A DNA stretch of 51,937 bases from Lutibacter sp. (lineage in GTDB: Bacteria > Bacteroidota > Bacteroidia > Flavobacteriales > Flavobacteriaceae), in contig JAKIVA010000015.1 in the NCBI GenBank assembly GCA_021647265.1, positions 1-51,937 on the forward strand. The letters are read 5' to 3'. The notes under the pieces were generated by a model, which was given only the letters and a program-made list of their open reading frames with translations, had not been told where the DNA came from and searched no databases. Both the position numbers and the translations under genes were made by a program. Below, one piece after another: positions 44,215 through 51,937 of the stretch (positions are counted from its first letter, which is position 1; every line of letters starts with the position of its first letter).

Positions 44215-45804
44215 ATGAGTTTTTTAGAAGAAATACAACGTAGACGAACTTTTGGGATTATATCGCACCCCGATGCTGGTAAAACAACCTTAACTGAAAA
44301 GTTACTGCTTTTTGGTGGTGCAATTCAGGAAGCGGGTGCTGTAAAAAACAATAAAATAAAAAAAGGTGCCACCTCAGATTTTATGGAAATTGAACGCCAA
44401 CGTGGTATTTCTGTTGCTACTTCTGTATTAGCTTTCATATATAAAGATAAGAAAATCAATATCTTAGACACTCCCGGTCATAAAGATTTTGCCGAAGATA
44501 CTTTTAGAACGTTAACTGCTGTTGATAGTGTAATTGTTGTAATAGACGTTGCAAAAGGTGTTGAGGAACAAACTGAAAAATTAGTAGAAGTTTGTAGAAT
44601 GCGTAGTATTCCAATGATTGTTTTTATCAACAAATTAGACCGAGAAGGTAAAGACGCCTTTGATTTATTAGATGAAGTTGAACAAAAGTTAGGCTTAAGA
44701 GTTACCCCCCTAAGTTTCCCTATTGGAATGGGGTACGATTTTAAAGGAATTTATAATATTTACGAGAAAAAAATTAATTTATTTTCAGGCGATAACAAGC
44801 AAACGATATCTGATGGAATAGAATTTGATGATATTTCTGTTCCTGAATTAGATGAAATTGTAGGAGAAACCGCGGCAAACACCTTACGTGAAGAAATTGA
44901 ATTAGTAACAGAGGTATATCCTAAATTCAATAAAGATGAGTATTTAAATGGCGATTTACAACCTGTATTTTTTGGGTCTGCATTAAATAATTTTGGTGTA
45001 AAAGAACTACTAGATTGTTTTATTGAAATTGCACCATCTCCTCAACCAAAAAAATCTGAAGAACGCTTGGTTGATTCTAAAGAAGAAAAATTAACCGGAT
45101 TTGTATTTAAAATCCATGCCAATATGGATCCTAATCATAGAAATAGATTGGCGTTTATAAAAATTGTTTCAGGAACCTTTAAACGCAATGCGCCATATTT
45201 ACACGTTCGTTTAAATAAAAAAATGAAATTTTCTAGTCCAAATGCTTTTTTTGCTGAAAAAAAACAAATTGTAGATGAGTCTTTTCCGGGTGATATTGTT
45301 GGGCTTCAAGATACTGGAAATTTTAAAATTGGAGATACATTAACAGAAGGCGAAATTTTAAATTTTAAAGGAATTCCTAATTTTTCACCTGAACATTTTA
45401 GATACGTTAACAATGCCGATCCTTTAAAATCTAAACAATTACACAAAGGTTTAGATCAATTGATGGATGAAGGTGTTGCACAATTGTTTACCTTAGATTT
45501 AAACGGAAGAAAAATTATTGGAACTGTAGGCGCTTTACAATACGAAGTAATTCAATACAGACTTGAACACGAATACGGAGCAAAATGTAGTTATGAAAAT
45601 TTACCTGTTCATAAAGCTTGCTGGGTAGAACCTGAAGATCCTAAAAATGATGAATTCAAAGAATTTAAACGTGTAAAACAACGCTATTTAGCAAAAGATA
45701 AACAGGGACAATTGGTATTTTTGGCAGATTCTGCATTTACCATTCAAATGACACAAAGTAAATATCCAACTGTTAAGTTACACTTTACCAGTGAGTTTAA
45801 ATAA
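44215..45804 (+). CDS. prfC: Peptide chain release factor 3
   Basis: RF3 is the translational GTPase that removes RF1/RF2 from the ribosome after peptide release. The G domain has a G1 motif SHPDAGKTT (EF-G-like His to Ser change), ATSDFMEIERQRGISVATSV (switch), DTPGHKDF and NKLD. Domains II and III follow, and the C-terminus with FLADSAFTIQMTQSKYP. The length is 529 residues, exactly the family size. Confidence 0.95.
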   Translation: MSFLEEIQRRRTFGIISHPDAGKTTLTEKLLLFGGAIQEAGAVKNNKIKKGATSDFMEIERQRGISVATSVLAFIYKDKKINILDTPGHKDFAEDTFRTLTAVDSVIVVIDVAKGVEEQTEKLVEVCRMRSIPMIVFINKLDREGKDAFDLLDEVEQKLGLRVTPLSFPIGMGYDFKGIYNIYEKKINLFSGDNKQTISDGIEFDDISVPELDEIVGETAANTLREEIELVTEVYPKFNKDEYLNGDLQPVFFGSALNNFGVKELLDCFIEIAPSPQPKKSEERLVDSKEEKLTGFVFKIHANMDPNHRNRLAFIKIVSGTFKRNAPYLHVRLNKKMKFSSPNAFFAEKKQIVDESFPGDIVGLQDTGNFKIGDTLTEGEILNFKGIPNFSPEHFRYVNNADPLKSKQLHKGLDQLMDEGVAQLFTLDLNGRKIIGTVGALQYEVIQYRLEHEYGAKCSYENLPVHKACWVEPEDPKNDEFKEFKRVKQRYLAKDKQGQLVFLADSAFTIQMTQSKYPTVKLHFTSEFK

Positions 45805-45910
45805 AATTTCTTTTTAAAACCTATTATTAGGTTGCGTACTTATTAAAATATACAACATAGGAATAGGAGATGTAATTATACTTGGTTTAACGCATTGAAT
45901 TTTCAGCACT

Positions 45911-47272
45911 TTATTGAATTGCACTAATTACATCGTGCTTTGTAATAATGTGAAACTTATCATTCCCTAAATCAACCAATACGGCACTATTTTTTCTATT
46001 GATTAATTTGGAAATTTCATCAATATAAGTGGTGCTTTTTACTATAGGAAAAGGATTACCCATTACTTCCTTAATTGGTTTATTGGCAATATTTTTATCA
46101 TCAAAATACAAACTAAATAACTCGCTTTCATCAACAGAACCTACAAAACCGTGAATATCAGTTACAGGAATTTGAGAAATATTATTAACACGCATACGCT
46201 CAATGGCATGAGAAACCAATTCTTCTGTTTTAACTGTAATTAATGGAATTTCAATTCTATCTTTAATTAAATCTAATGCTACTAATTTCTCTTCATCTAA
46301 AAATCCTCTTTCACGCATCCAATCATCATTAAACATTTTTCCTACATAACGACTTCCATGGTCGTGAAATAATACAACCACCACATCATCTTTTTTAAAG
46401 TGCTCTTTTAATTGCAGTAACCCTTTTACAGCAGAGCCAGCCGAATTACCAACAAAAATACCTTCTTCCTTTGCTATTTTTCGTGTATAAACAGCTGCAT
46501 CTTTATCAGTTACTTTGGTAAAACCATCAATTACACTAAAATCAACATTTTTAGGTAAAATATCTTCCCCAATGCCTTCGGTAATGTACGGGTAAATTTC
46601 ATTTTCATCAAAAATACCTGTTTCGTGGTATTTCTTAAATACAGAGCCGTAGGTGTCTATTCCCCAAATTTTAATAGCAGAATTTTTTTCTTTTAAATAT
46701 TTACCAATACCTGAAATAGTGCCCCCTGTACCAACACCAACAACAAAATGCGTAATTTTACCTTTAGTTTGCTCCCATATTTCTGGTCCGGTTTGTTCAT
46801 AATGCGCCAACGAATTTGAAGGATTATCATATTGGTTTACGTACCAAGAATTTGGAGTTTCAGTTGCCAATCGTTTTGAAACTGAATAATAAGATCTAGG
46901 ATCTTCAGGTTCTACATTTGTAGGGCAAACAATAACTTCAGCACCTACAGCTCGCAAAATATCCATTTTTTCTTTAGACTGCTTATCACTTATAACACAA
47001 ATTAATTTATAACCTTTAATAATTGAAACCAACGCCAACCCCATTCCTGTATTACCTGAAGTTCCTTCAATAATTGTTCCACCAGGTTTTAATAAACCTG
47101 CAGCTTCTGCATCAGCAATCATTTTTACAGCCATTCTATCCTTCGCAGAATTTCCTGGATTAAAAGTTTCAACTTTTGCCAATACCAATGCTTCTATTTC
47201 TTCAACAGTTTTATTTAGTTTAACTAAAGGTGTATTTCCTATGGTTCCTAGTATATTTTTAACGTATTCCAT
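45911..47272 (-). CDS. Cystathionine beta-synthase-like PLP enzyme with C-terminal CBS domains
   Basis: This is a fold type II PLP enzyme of the cysteine synthase/cystathionine beta-synthase family. The PLP Lys is in FNPGNSAKDRMAV near residue 43, the phosphate loop is EGTSGNTGMGLAL, and GVGTGGTISG closes the cofactor. Residues about 330-453 form two CBS domains, the regulatory part of CBS and of some bacterial homologues. That architecture favours cystathionine beta-synthase over a plain cysteine synthase. A full -7 box is upstream. Confidence 0.88.
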   Translation of the reverse strand: MEYVKNILGTIGNTPLVKLNKTVEEIEALVLAKVETFNPGNSAKDRMAVKMIADAEAAGLLKPGGTIIEGTSGNTGMGLALVSIIKGYKLICVISDKQSKEKMDILRAVGAEVIVCPTNVEPEDPRSYYSVSKRLATETPNSWYVNQYDNPSNSLAHYEQTGPEIWEQTKGKITHFVVGVGTGGTISGIGKYLKEKNSAIKIWGIDTYGSVFKKYHETGIFDENEIYPYITEGIGEDILPKNVDFSVIDGFTKVTDKDAAVYTRKIAKEEGIFVGNSAGSAVKGLLQLKEHFKKDDVVVVLFHDHGSRYVGKMFNDDWMRERGFLDEEKLVALDLIKDRIEIPLITVKTEELVSHAIERMRVNNISQIPVTDIHGFVGSVDESELFSLYFDDKNIANKPIKEVMGNPFPIVKSTTYIDEISKLINRKNSAVLVDLGNDKFHIITKHDVISAIQ

Positions 47273-47290
47273 TTTTTTGGTTTAGAGTTG

Positions 47291-47298
47291 CAAATGTA
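47291..47298 (-). promoter_or_regulatory. Putative -7 box for the cystathionine beta-synthase-like gene
   Basis: On the minus strand the bases read TACATTTG, a full match to TAnnTTTG followed by CAA, 19 bp upstream of the start codon. Confidence 0.55.
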
Positions 47299-47361
47299 CA
47301 ATGTTTTATAAAAAGAAGTTATGAAGCTATTTGTAAATTTAAACGAAATAATTACTGTAAA

Positions 47362-48600
47362 TCATTCAAACTTTATAGTTTTTGCAGGGCTTATTTTTGA
47401 AATTATGATAGATGGAATAATTAACATTAATAAACACAATAAAAGCGTACCTATATTTAATAAAATTAAATAATTAACATTTAAATATATAGGAACCGTA
47501 TTTACATAATACGTTTCAGGATTTAAAGAAATAAATTTTCCATATTTCTGCGCAAGTAATAATAACAGTCCTAATAAATTACCCCAAAACAGCCCTCTCA
47601 AAATTAAATAACCTGCATTGTATAAAAAAACCTTCCGAATACTAACATTTGTACTACCAAGTGCTTTTAAAATACCAACCATTTGAGTACGTTCTAAAAT
47701 TAGCACCAATAAAGCTGTAATCATATTTATACCTGCCACCAATATCATAAGAGCAATAATTAAGTAGATATTGGTATCAAATAAATTAATCCATTCAAAA
47801 ATAGCTGGGTATTTTTCAATAATACTTTGGCTGTTTAATGTTGAACCTGTTTGCTCATAAACTTCTTGGCTTTTGTTTTCAATTTCATTAAAATTAGTTA
47901 TAAACACCTCAAAACCACCTACTTCACCATTTCCCCATCTATTCATTTTTTGAATATGTTGAATATCGGCTAACACAAAATTTTCATCAAAATCCTGAAA
48001 TCCAGAATCGTAAATACCCACTGCTTTTACCACGCGTATCCAAGGAGCTTTTGAGGGATCTTCTTTTACAAAAAGAATGTTAAATTCATCACCTAATTTA
48101 ATTCCCATTCTATTTGAAATTTCTCTAGAAATAAGTACATCATTAGAAACTGCTTCGGTACTATAGCTTGGTAAAGTTCCTTCTACTAAATAATCTTTAA
48201 AAAAAGACCAATTATAATCACTTGAAACACCTTTAAAAACAATACCTTCAAAATCTGTTTCAGTTCTAATAATACCAGCTTTTGTTGCAAATACCTGTAC
48301 GTTACTAATCCCTTTAACAGTGGTAAATTTCGGATAAAAATCTTGCTTTTTAGAAACCGGAACCAATGTAATTTCAGAATTATTGTTATCAAAATTAGTA
48401 ATTTGAATATGACCGTTAAATCCTGATAATTTTTCCTGTATTTTTTGTTGTAACCCTAAACCAGTAGCCATAGAAATCATCATTATAATAATTCCTATTG
48501 CAATGGCAATTATGGCTATTTTTATTATAGGAGAAGATATGCTACTTTTGTATTGTTTTGCAGCAATAATACGTTTTGCAATAAATAATTCGTAATTCAA
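47362..48600 (-). CDS. LolC/LolE-type FtsX-like permease
   Basis: This is the membrane subunit of an ABC complex for lipoprotein release. It has an N-terminal helix at residues about 24-46, a large periplasmic domain and three C-terminal helices (near 276-298, 330-350, 385-405) with the FtsX signature KALGSTNVSIRKVFLYNAGY. It starts with TTG at 48600 (412 residues); the start MNYELFIAKR is typical for flavobacterial LolC/E proteins. It is divergent from the DUF1343 gene by seven bases only. The cognate LolD may be the one at 19 kb. Confidence 0.85.
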   Translation of the reverse strand: MNYELFIAKRIIAAKQYKSSISSPIIKIAIIAIAIGIIIMMISMATGLGLQQKIQEKLSGFNGHIQITNFDNNNSEITLVPVSKKQDFYPKFTTVKGISNVQVFATKAGIIRTETDFEGIVFKGVSSDYNWSFFKDYLVEGTLPSYSTEAVSNDVLISREISNRMGIKLGDEFNILFVKEDPSKAPWIRVVKAVGIYDSGFQDFDENFVLADIQHIQKMNRWGNGEVGGFEVFITNFNEIENKSQEVYEQTGSTLNSQSIIEKYPAIFEWINLFDTNIYLIIALMILVAGINMITALLVLILERTQMVGILKALGSTNVSIRKVFLYNAGYLILRGLFWGNLLGLLLLLAQKYGKFISLNPETYYVNTVPIYLNVNYLILLNIGTLLLCLLMLIIPSIIISKISPAKTIKFE

Positions 48601-48607
48601 TATACTT

Positions 48608-49849
48608 ATGATTTCTTATCAGTTCAAAAATACATATTTCTTCTTGGTTTCTCTATTTTTTTTTAGTTTGATTTCTTGTAACCAGCCTAAAAACTCAAAA
48701 TTCAGAATTACAACTTTACCAAAAAATGAGACTTCTTCAACTTTAAAAATAATTACTGGAGCTGAACAAACTGAATTGTATTTAAAATTACTTGAAAATA
48801 AAAATATTGCTGTAGTAGCAAACCAAACTTCTGTAATTTATAAAAATAACAATACCTTCACACATTTAGTTGATAGCTTAAAAAGTTTAAACATTCATAT
48901 TAAAACTGTATTTTCTCCTGAGCACGGTTTTAGAGGAAAAGCAGATGCTGGCGAAAAAGTAACTGATGGTATTGATGCAAAAACAGGATTGCCAATAATA
49001 TCTCTATATGGTAAAAATAGAAAACCTTCAAAAGAACAGTTTCATGGTATTGACGTTGTTGTATTTGATATTCAAGATGTTGGAGTTCGTTTTTACACTT
49101 ACATTTCTACATTACACTATGTAATGGAAGCCTGTGCAGAACAAAATATCCCAGTAATTGTTCTTGATAGACCAAATCCAAACGGTCATTATGTTGACGG
49201 ACCTATGCTAGAAACTAATTATAAAAGTTTTGTTGGAATGCACCCAGTACCTATTGTTTATGGAATGACTATTGGAGAATATGCCCAAATGATTAACGGT
49301 GAAAAATGGATAAAAAATGGTATCAAATGTGATTTAACAGTAATTGCCTTAAAAAATTACACCCATGCAAGTAAATATAGCCTTCCAATAAAACCCTCTC
49401 CAAATTTACCCAATGATACATCTATAAATTTATACCCAAGCCTTTGTCTTTTTGAAGGTACAAACGTAAGTGTTGGTAGAGGTACTGAAAAACAATTTCA
49501 AATTTTTGGTTCTCCATTTTTAAAAAATAAAGACTTTACCTATTGTTTTACGCCTCAACCCAATTTTGGTGCAAAACATCCTAAATATGAAAATGTTGAG
49601 TGCTGTGGTTTAGATTTAAGCAAAACCAAACCGCTTGATAAAATTAATATTTCTTACTTGGTTGAAGCATACGCTTCAACACCAGATAAAAGTGATTTTT
49701 TTAATAAATTTTTTATAAAACTAGCTGGCACAAAACTATTACAAGAACAACTTGCAAATGGTGTTTCAGCCGAAGAAATTCACCAATCCTGGCAACCTAA
49801 AATTGAAGTATTTAAAAAAGTACGAGAAAAGTATTTGTTGTATGAGTAG
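48608..49849 (+). CDS. DUF1343 (NamZ-type) exo-beta-N-acetylmuramidase lipoprotein
   Basis: The N-terminus is a lipoprotein signal with lipobox SLISC. The rest is a DUF1343 domain with hallmarks VFSPEHGFRGKADAGEKV, GIDVVVFDIQDVGVRFYTY and PNPNG. Bacillus NamZ (formerly YbbC), the founding member of glycoside hydrolase family GH171, removes terminal N-acetylmuramic acid from peptidoglycan fragments. This protein fits a role in cell-wall recycling. The length of 413 residues is normal. It is divergent from the Lol permease gene. Confidence 0.85.
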   Translation: MISYQFKNTYFFLVSLFFFSLISCNQPKNSKFRITTLPKNETSSTLKIITGAEQTELYLKLLENKNIAVVANQTSVIYKNNNTFTHLVDSLKSLNIHIKTVFSPEHGFRGKADAGEKVTDGIDAKTGLPIISLYGKNRKPSKEQFHGIDVVVFDIQDVGVRFYTYISTLHYVMEACAEQNIPVIVLDRPNPNGHYVDGPMLETNYKSFVGMHPVPIVYGMTIGEYAQMINGEKWIKNGIKCDLTVIALKNYTHASKYSLPIKPSPNLPNDTSINLYPSLCLFEGTNVSVGRGTEKQFQIFGSPFLKNKDFTYCFTPQPNFGAKHPKYENVECCGLDLSKTKPLDKINISYLVEAYASTPDKSDFFNKFFIKLAGTKLLQEQLANGVSAEEIHQSWQPKIEVFKKVREKYLLYE

Positions 49850-50215
49850 TGTAAAAAAATATTGATAAAACTCATACTATTCGGCTAATTTTCATATATT
49901 TATATATTCGATGTTTTTACTAGTTCTTCCAGTAAAAAAAGTACACTTCAACATTATACTACATCTTTCAAAAATAAATACTACTTAATTTAATTAAATA
50001 TACTACTTTATTTATATAAAAATACTAGTATAATAATAAATATTCTACTGTTGAGTAATACAGTTGTTGCTAAACATAAACAACATAACTAAGTTGTATA
50101 ATTAAATGATGTTGCTTTTTATTACTCAGCTTAAAAATACAGCGTTACACTTCCAATTATATAGTTATTAATATTTTAACTAAATTTATATTATTTATAA
50201 ATTTAAAAAAATGCT
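49850..50215. other. Non-coding gap upstream of cas1 where cas9 would be expected
   Basis: 366 bp of A+T-rich DNA with stop codons in all frames on both strands and no recognisable cas9 remnant. It holds the structured segment at 50050-50130. In type II-C loci, cas9 normally ends here, directly in front of cas1. Confidence 0.75.
50050..50130. ncRNA. Structured intergenic segment (possible small RNA or regulatory hairpin)
   Basis: The outer stem pairs 50050-50060 with 50120-50130 (core TGAGTAAT / ATTACTCA). Inside are GTTGTT (50063-50068) with AACAAC (50079-50084) and CAACAT (50081-50086) with ATGTTG (50109-50114). A run CTTTTT lies at 50115-50120. The structure may be a cas-operon leader element or an unrelated hairpin. 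Its fit to the CRISPR repeat is weak. Confidence 0.4.
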
Positions 50216-51100
50216 ATGATAAAAAAAACTCTTTTTTTTGGTAATAAAGCTAGTTTAACCACTAAGTTCAAACAATTAGTCATCAAAACTGAAAATAGAG
50301 AACTTACTGTACCTATTGAAGATTTAGGCTTTGTTGTTTTAGAGCATCACGAAATTTACATTTCAATACCAACCTTAACAAAATTAACAGCTAACAATGT
50401 AGCTGTCATTTTTTGTGATGCGAAACACATGCCAACAAGCATGCTTTTAAATTTAGACAACCATTATATTCAACAAGAGTTATTTAGGAATCAAGTAAAT
50501 GCATCTATTCCATTAAAAAAACAACTTTGGCAACAAACTGTAAAAATTAAAATTAGGCATCAAGCCAAACACTTGCAATTATTAAATAAACCCTTCAAAG
50601 TATTAAATTATTATGAGTCTAAAGTTTTAAGTGGAGATACAGAAAATATGGAGGGTGCTGCGGCTGCACATTATTGGAAAAATTTATTCGACTTTAATTT
50701 TAAAAGGGAACGTTATGGTAAATACCCAAACCTATTTTTAAACTATGGCTATATTATTTTAAGAGCTGCGGTAGCTAGAGCTTTATCTGGTAGTGGATTA
50801 TTAAGCACACTTGGAATTCACCATCATAATAAATACAACGCTTATTGTTTAGCTGATGATATTATGGAGCCTTTTAGACCTTTGGTTGATGCGAAAGTTA
50901 TTGAAATTATTAAAATTTATCCTGATGAAGAATTAACAACAACCATAAAAGCTGAACTTTTAAAAGTATTGACAGAAACTGTTTATTTTGAAGATAGTAA
51001 AAGTCCGTTAATGGTTGCTTTATCTAAAACCACTAGTTCATTACAACAGTGTTATACAGGAAAAATAAAAAAAATTAATTATCCTAGTTTATGGAATTAA
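50216..51100 (+). CDS. cas1: Cas1 integrase, type II-C-like
   Basis: Cas1 is the metal-dependent integrase that inserts new spacers. The protein of 294 residues begins MIKKTLFFGNKASL, as in type II Cas1. The metal ligands expected for the family are visible: Glu146 in ENMEGAAAAHYW, the His cluster 202-204 in LGIHHHN, and Asp/Glu in LADDIMEPFRP (Asp214/215 and Glu218). It overlaps cas2 by 10 bp. No cas9 precedes it. Confidence 0.95.
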   Translation: MIKKTLFFGNKASLTTKFKQLVIKTENRELTVPIEDLGFVVLEHHEIYISIPTLTKLTANNVAVIFCDAKHMPTSMLLNLDNHYIQQELFRNQVNASIPLKKQLWQQTVKIKIRHQAKHLQLLNKPFKVLNYYESKVLSGDTENMEGAAAAHYWKNLFDFNFKRERYGKYPNLFLNYGYIILRAAVARALSGSGLLSTLGIHHHNKYNAYCLADDIMEPFRPLVDAKVIEIIKIYPDEELTTTIKAELLKVLTETVYFEDSKSPLMVALSKTTSSLQQCYTGKIKKINYPSLWN

Positions 51101-51420
51101 ACGCCTATAGAATTATGTGGTTATTTGTATTTTTTGACTTGCCTACTGAAACAAAAAAAGACCGTAGAAATGCGCAGCAGTTTCGAAAAAACTTATTGAA
51201 GGATGGTTTTACTATGATGCAATATTCTGTTTATAATAGGCACTGTGCCAGTAGTGAAAGTGCTGATGTTCATGAAAAAAGAATTCATATGTTACTTCCC
51301 CCATTAGGCAAGGTTAGCATACTTAGAATTACCGATAAACAGTTTGGTAATATTTTAAATTTTTTGGGGAAATTTGAAGTACCAAAAGAACCGCAACCAC
51401 AACAGTTAGAATTATTTTAA
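51091..51420 (+). CDS. cas2: Cas2, type II-C-like
   Basis: Cas2 is the small partner that holds two Cas1 dimers for spacer acquisition. It has 109 residues and the type II hallmark RIMWLFVFFDLPTETKKDRR, with the conserved Asp at residue 16. The C-terminus ends PQPQQLELF. It starts inside the last codons of cas1 and stops 105 bp before the first repeat. No other cas gene follows before the array. Confidence 0.94.
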   Translation: MELNAYRIMWLFVFFDLPTETKKDRRNAQQFRKNLLKDGFTMMQYSVYNRHCASSESADVHEKRIHMLLPPLGKVSILRITDKQFGNILNFLGKFEVPKEPQPQQLELF

Positions 51421-51423
51421 AAT

Positions 51424-51525
51424 AAAAAAATGCTCCAATCTTGCCTTATTACAACAAAAAAGAAGCATTTTATTAAACGATATTTTTGATTAATCTTTTG
51501 ATTATTAGAAGCTAACAGCGCAACT
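51424..51525 (+). ncRNA. Candidate tracrRNA between cas2 and the array
   Basis: 51435-51455 reads CCAATCTTGCCTTATTACAA and one C. It can pair with the first 23 nt of the repeat (minus-strand sense): ATTACAAC with GUUGUGGU (8 pairs, two of them G-U), an internal loop, then AATCTT with AAGAUU (6 pairs). Two helices with a bulge is the form of a type II anti-repeat. The tail to 51525 has no strong terminator and no clear nexus, so this is a proposal and not a firm gene. Confidence 0.45.
51427..51471. terminator. Inverted repeat flanking the anti-repeat candidate
   Basis: AAAATGCT (51427-51434) is complementary to AGCATTTT (51464-51471); the 29-base loop contains the anti-repeat candidate. On the minus strand it is followed by seven T, as in a terminator for a transcript coming from the array. 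On the plus strand it ends cas2. Confidence 0.5.
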
Positions 51526-51937
51526 AATATCGTTTTCTCTAATCTTTAATCAAACCACAACTTACTTTATTAACTGTTACAGTTTTTAAAAATATCGTTT
51601 TCTCTAATCTTTAATCAAACCACAACCTGTCTCGTCTAAAATTAACGGATCATAGTAATATCGTTTTCTCTAATCTTTAATCAAACCACAACTTAGAGTC
51701 TCCCTGACCATCATTATTTAAAAATATCGTTTTCTCTAATCTTTAATCAAACCACAACTTATAATATAATTTTTTGCATCTTTTAAAAAATATCGTTTTC
51801 TCTAATCTTTAATCAAACCACAACTGTGAAGCTAATTATGTTACACCTGAAGCTTAATATCGTTTTCTCTAATCTTTAATCAAACCACAACATTTGGTCT
51901 ATAAGACCTTTTTCTAAAGAAATATCGTTTTCTCTAA
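51526..51937 (-). CRISPR. CRISPR array with 36-nt repeat, cut by the window edge
   Basis: Six complete identical repeats start at 51526, 51591, 51657, 51723, 51789 and 51856, plus the first 17 nt of a seventh at 51921. They begin AATATCGTTTTC and end CAAACCACAAC on the plus strand. Spacers are 29-31 nt, all different. In the minus-strand sense the repeat starts GTTGTGGTTTGATT and ends GATATT, the form known from type II-C arrays of Flavobacteriia. No degenerate end repeat is present on the cas2 side, so the array end here cannot be dated by repeat decay. Confidence 0.97.

Noticed and set aside
45818..45833. Terminator after prfC
   Set aside because: A 6-bp AACCTA/TAGGTT stem is present but there is no T-run; too weak to call.
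50085..50110. Anti-repeat for a tracrRNA in the gap upstream of cas1
   Set aside because: Only the ACAAC core and a few more bases fit the repeat; the match at 51435-51455 is much better.
51526..51937. Type VI-B (Cas13b) array
   Set aside because: Cas13b repeats typically end in ACAAC in the same sense in which they start with GTTG; this one ends GATATT, the II-C form, and no Cas13b gene is present in the window.
1..51937. tRNA or rRNA genes
   Set aside because: Intergenic regions were read for cloverleaf-like and rRNA-like segments; none was seen, though a covariance search was not possible.

Overview
The window looks like chromosome from a low-GC member of the Bacteroidota, most likely family Flavobacteriaceae. 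Evidence is the very A+T-rich composition, the many Bacteroidota-specific families (DUF5916, DUF1573, BatA-type membrane proteins, PUR/DUF3276, YbbR, lipoproteins with short signal peptides), and several -7 boxes of the Bacteroidota form TAnnTTTG in front of genes. The genus cannot be fixed from the sequence alone. No rRNA or tRNA gene was seen.

Layout. 1-6.2 kb: end of a FecCD/FecE-type metal-chelate importer, an M28 lipoprotein peptidase, holA facing an HSDR_N nuclease-fold protein, an alpha/beta hydrolase and a glycosyltransferase. 6.2-12.7 kb (minus strand): Sua5/TsaC, an RprXY-like two-component system, coaE-ybbR and yajC-DUF1573-nusB. 12.8-24 kb: an ABC exporter, a PUR protein, sucC, a DUF5916 outer-membrane protein, then lolD-mtnN-BatA-like-dihydroorotase-like-DUF4870. 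A MITE-like element follows at 24.0 kb. 24.2-34.1 kb: an esterase, polyphosphate glucokinase, the conserved block DUF58-MoxR-DUF4350-DUF4129-membrane protein-SpoIIM facing RDD, then NUDIX and acyltransferase genes. 34.1-39.8 kb: divergent dps/oxyR, two small conserved genes, and an anaerobic ribonucleotide reductase operon (nrdG-nrdD) behind a cobalamin riboswitch, then a Bcp-type peroxiredoxin. 39.9-49.8 kb: adenine deaminase-trmO, a Crp/Fnr regulator next to a DUF2892 gene, a PTPS-family gene with idi, prfC, a cystathionine beta-synthase-like enzyme, and a LolC/E permease back to back with a NamZ/DUF1343 lipoprotein. 49.85-51.94 kb: cas1-cas2 and a CRISPR array running off the window edge.

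The most notable region is the right end. Cas1, Cas2 and the 36-nt repeat all look like type II-C of Flavobacteriia. However, the place upstream of cas1 where cas9 normally sits holds only 366 bp of non-coding A+T-rich DNA. A 21-nt segment between cas2 and the array can pair imperfectly with the crRNA repeat and is a candidate tracrRNA anti-repeat, nested inside an inverted repeat that could also be a terminator. The repeat, read on the minus strand, carries pieces of a Bacteroidota promoter, so each repeat could drive its own crRNA.

Other points worth attention are a B12 riboswitch in front of a B12-independent anaerobic ribonucleotide reductase, a dihydroorotase homologue that has lost its metal-binding histidines, helically phased TTAAC repeats in front of the histidine kinase gene, and several palindromic or MITE-like intergenic elements.
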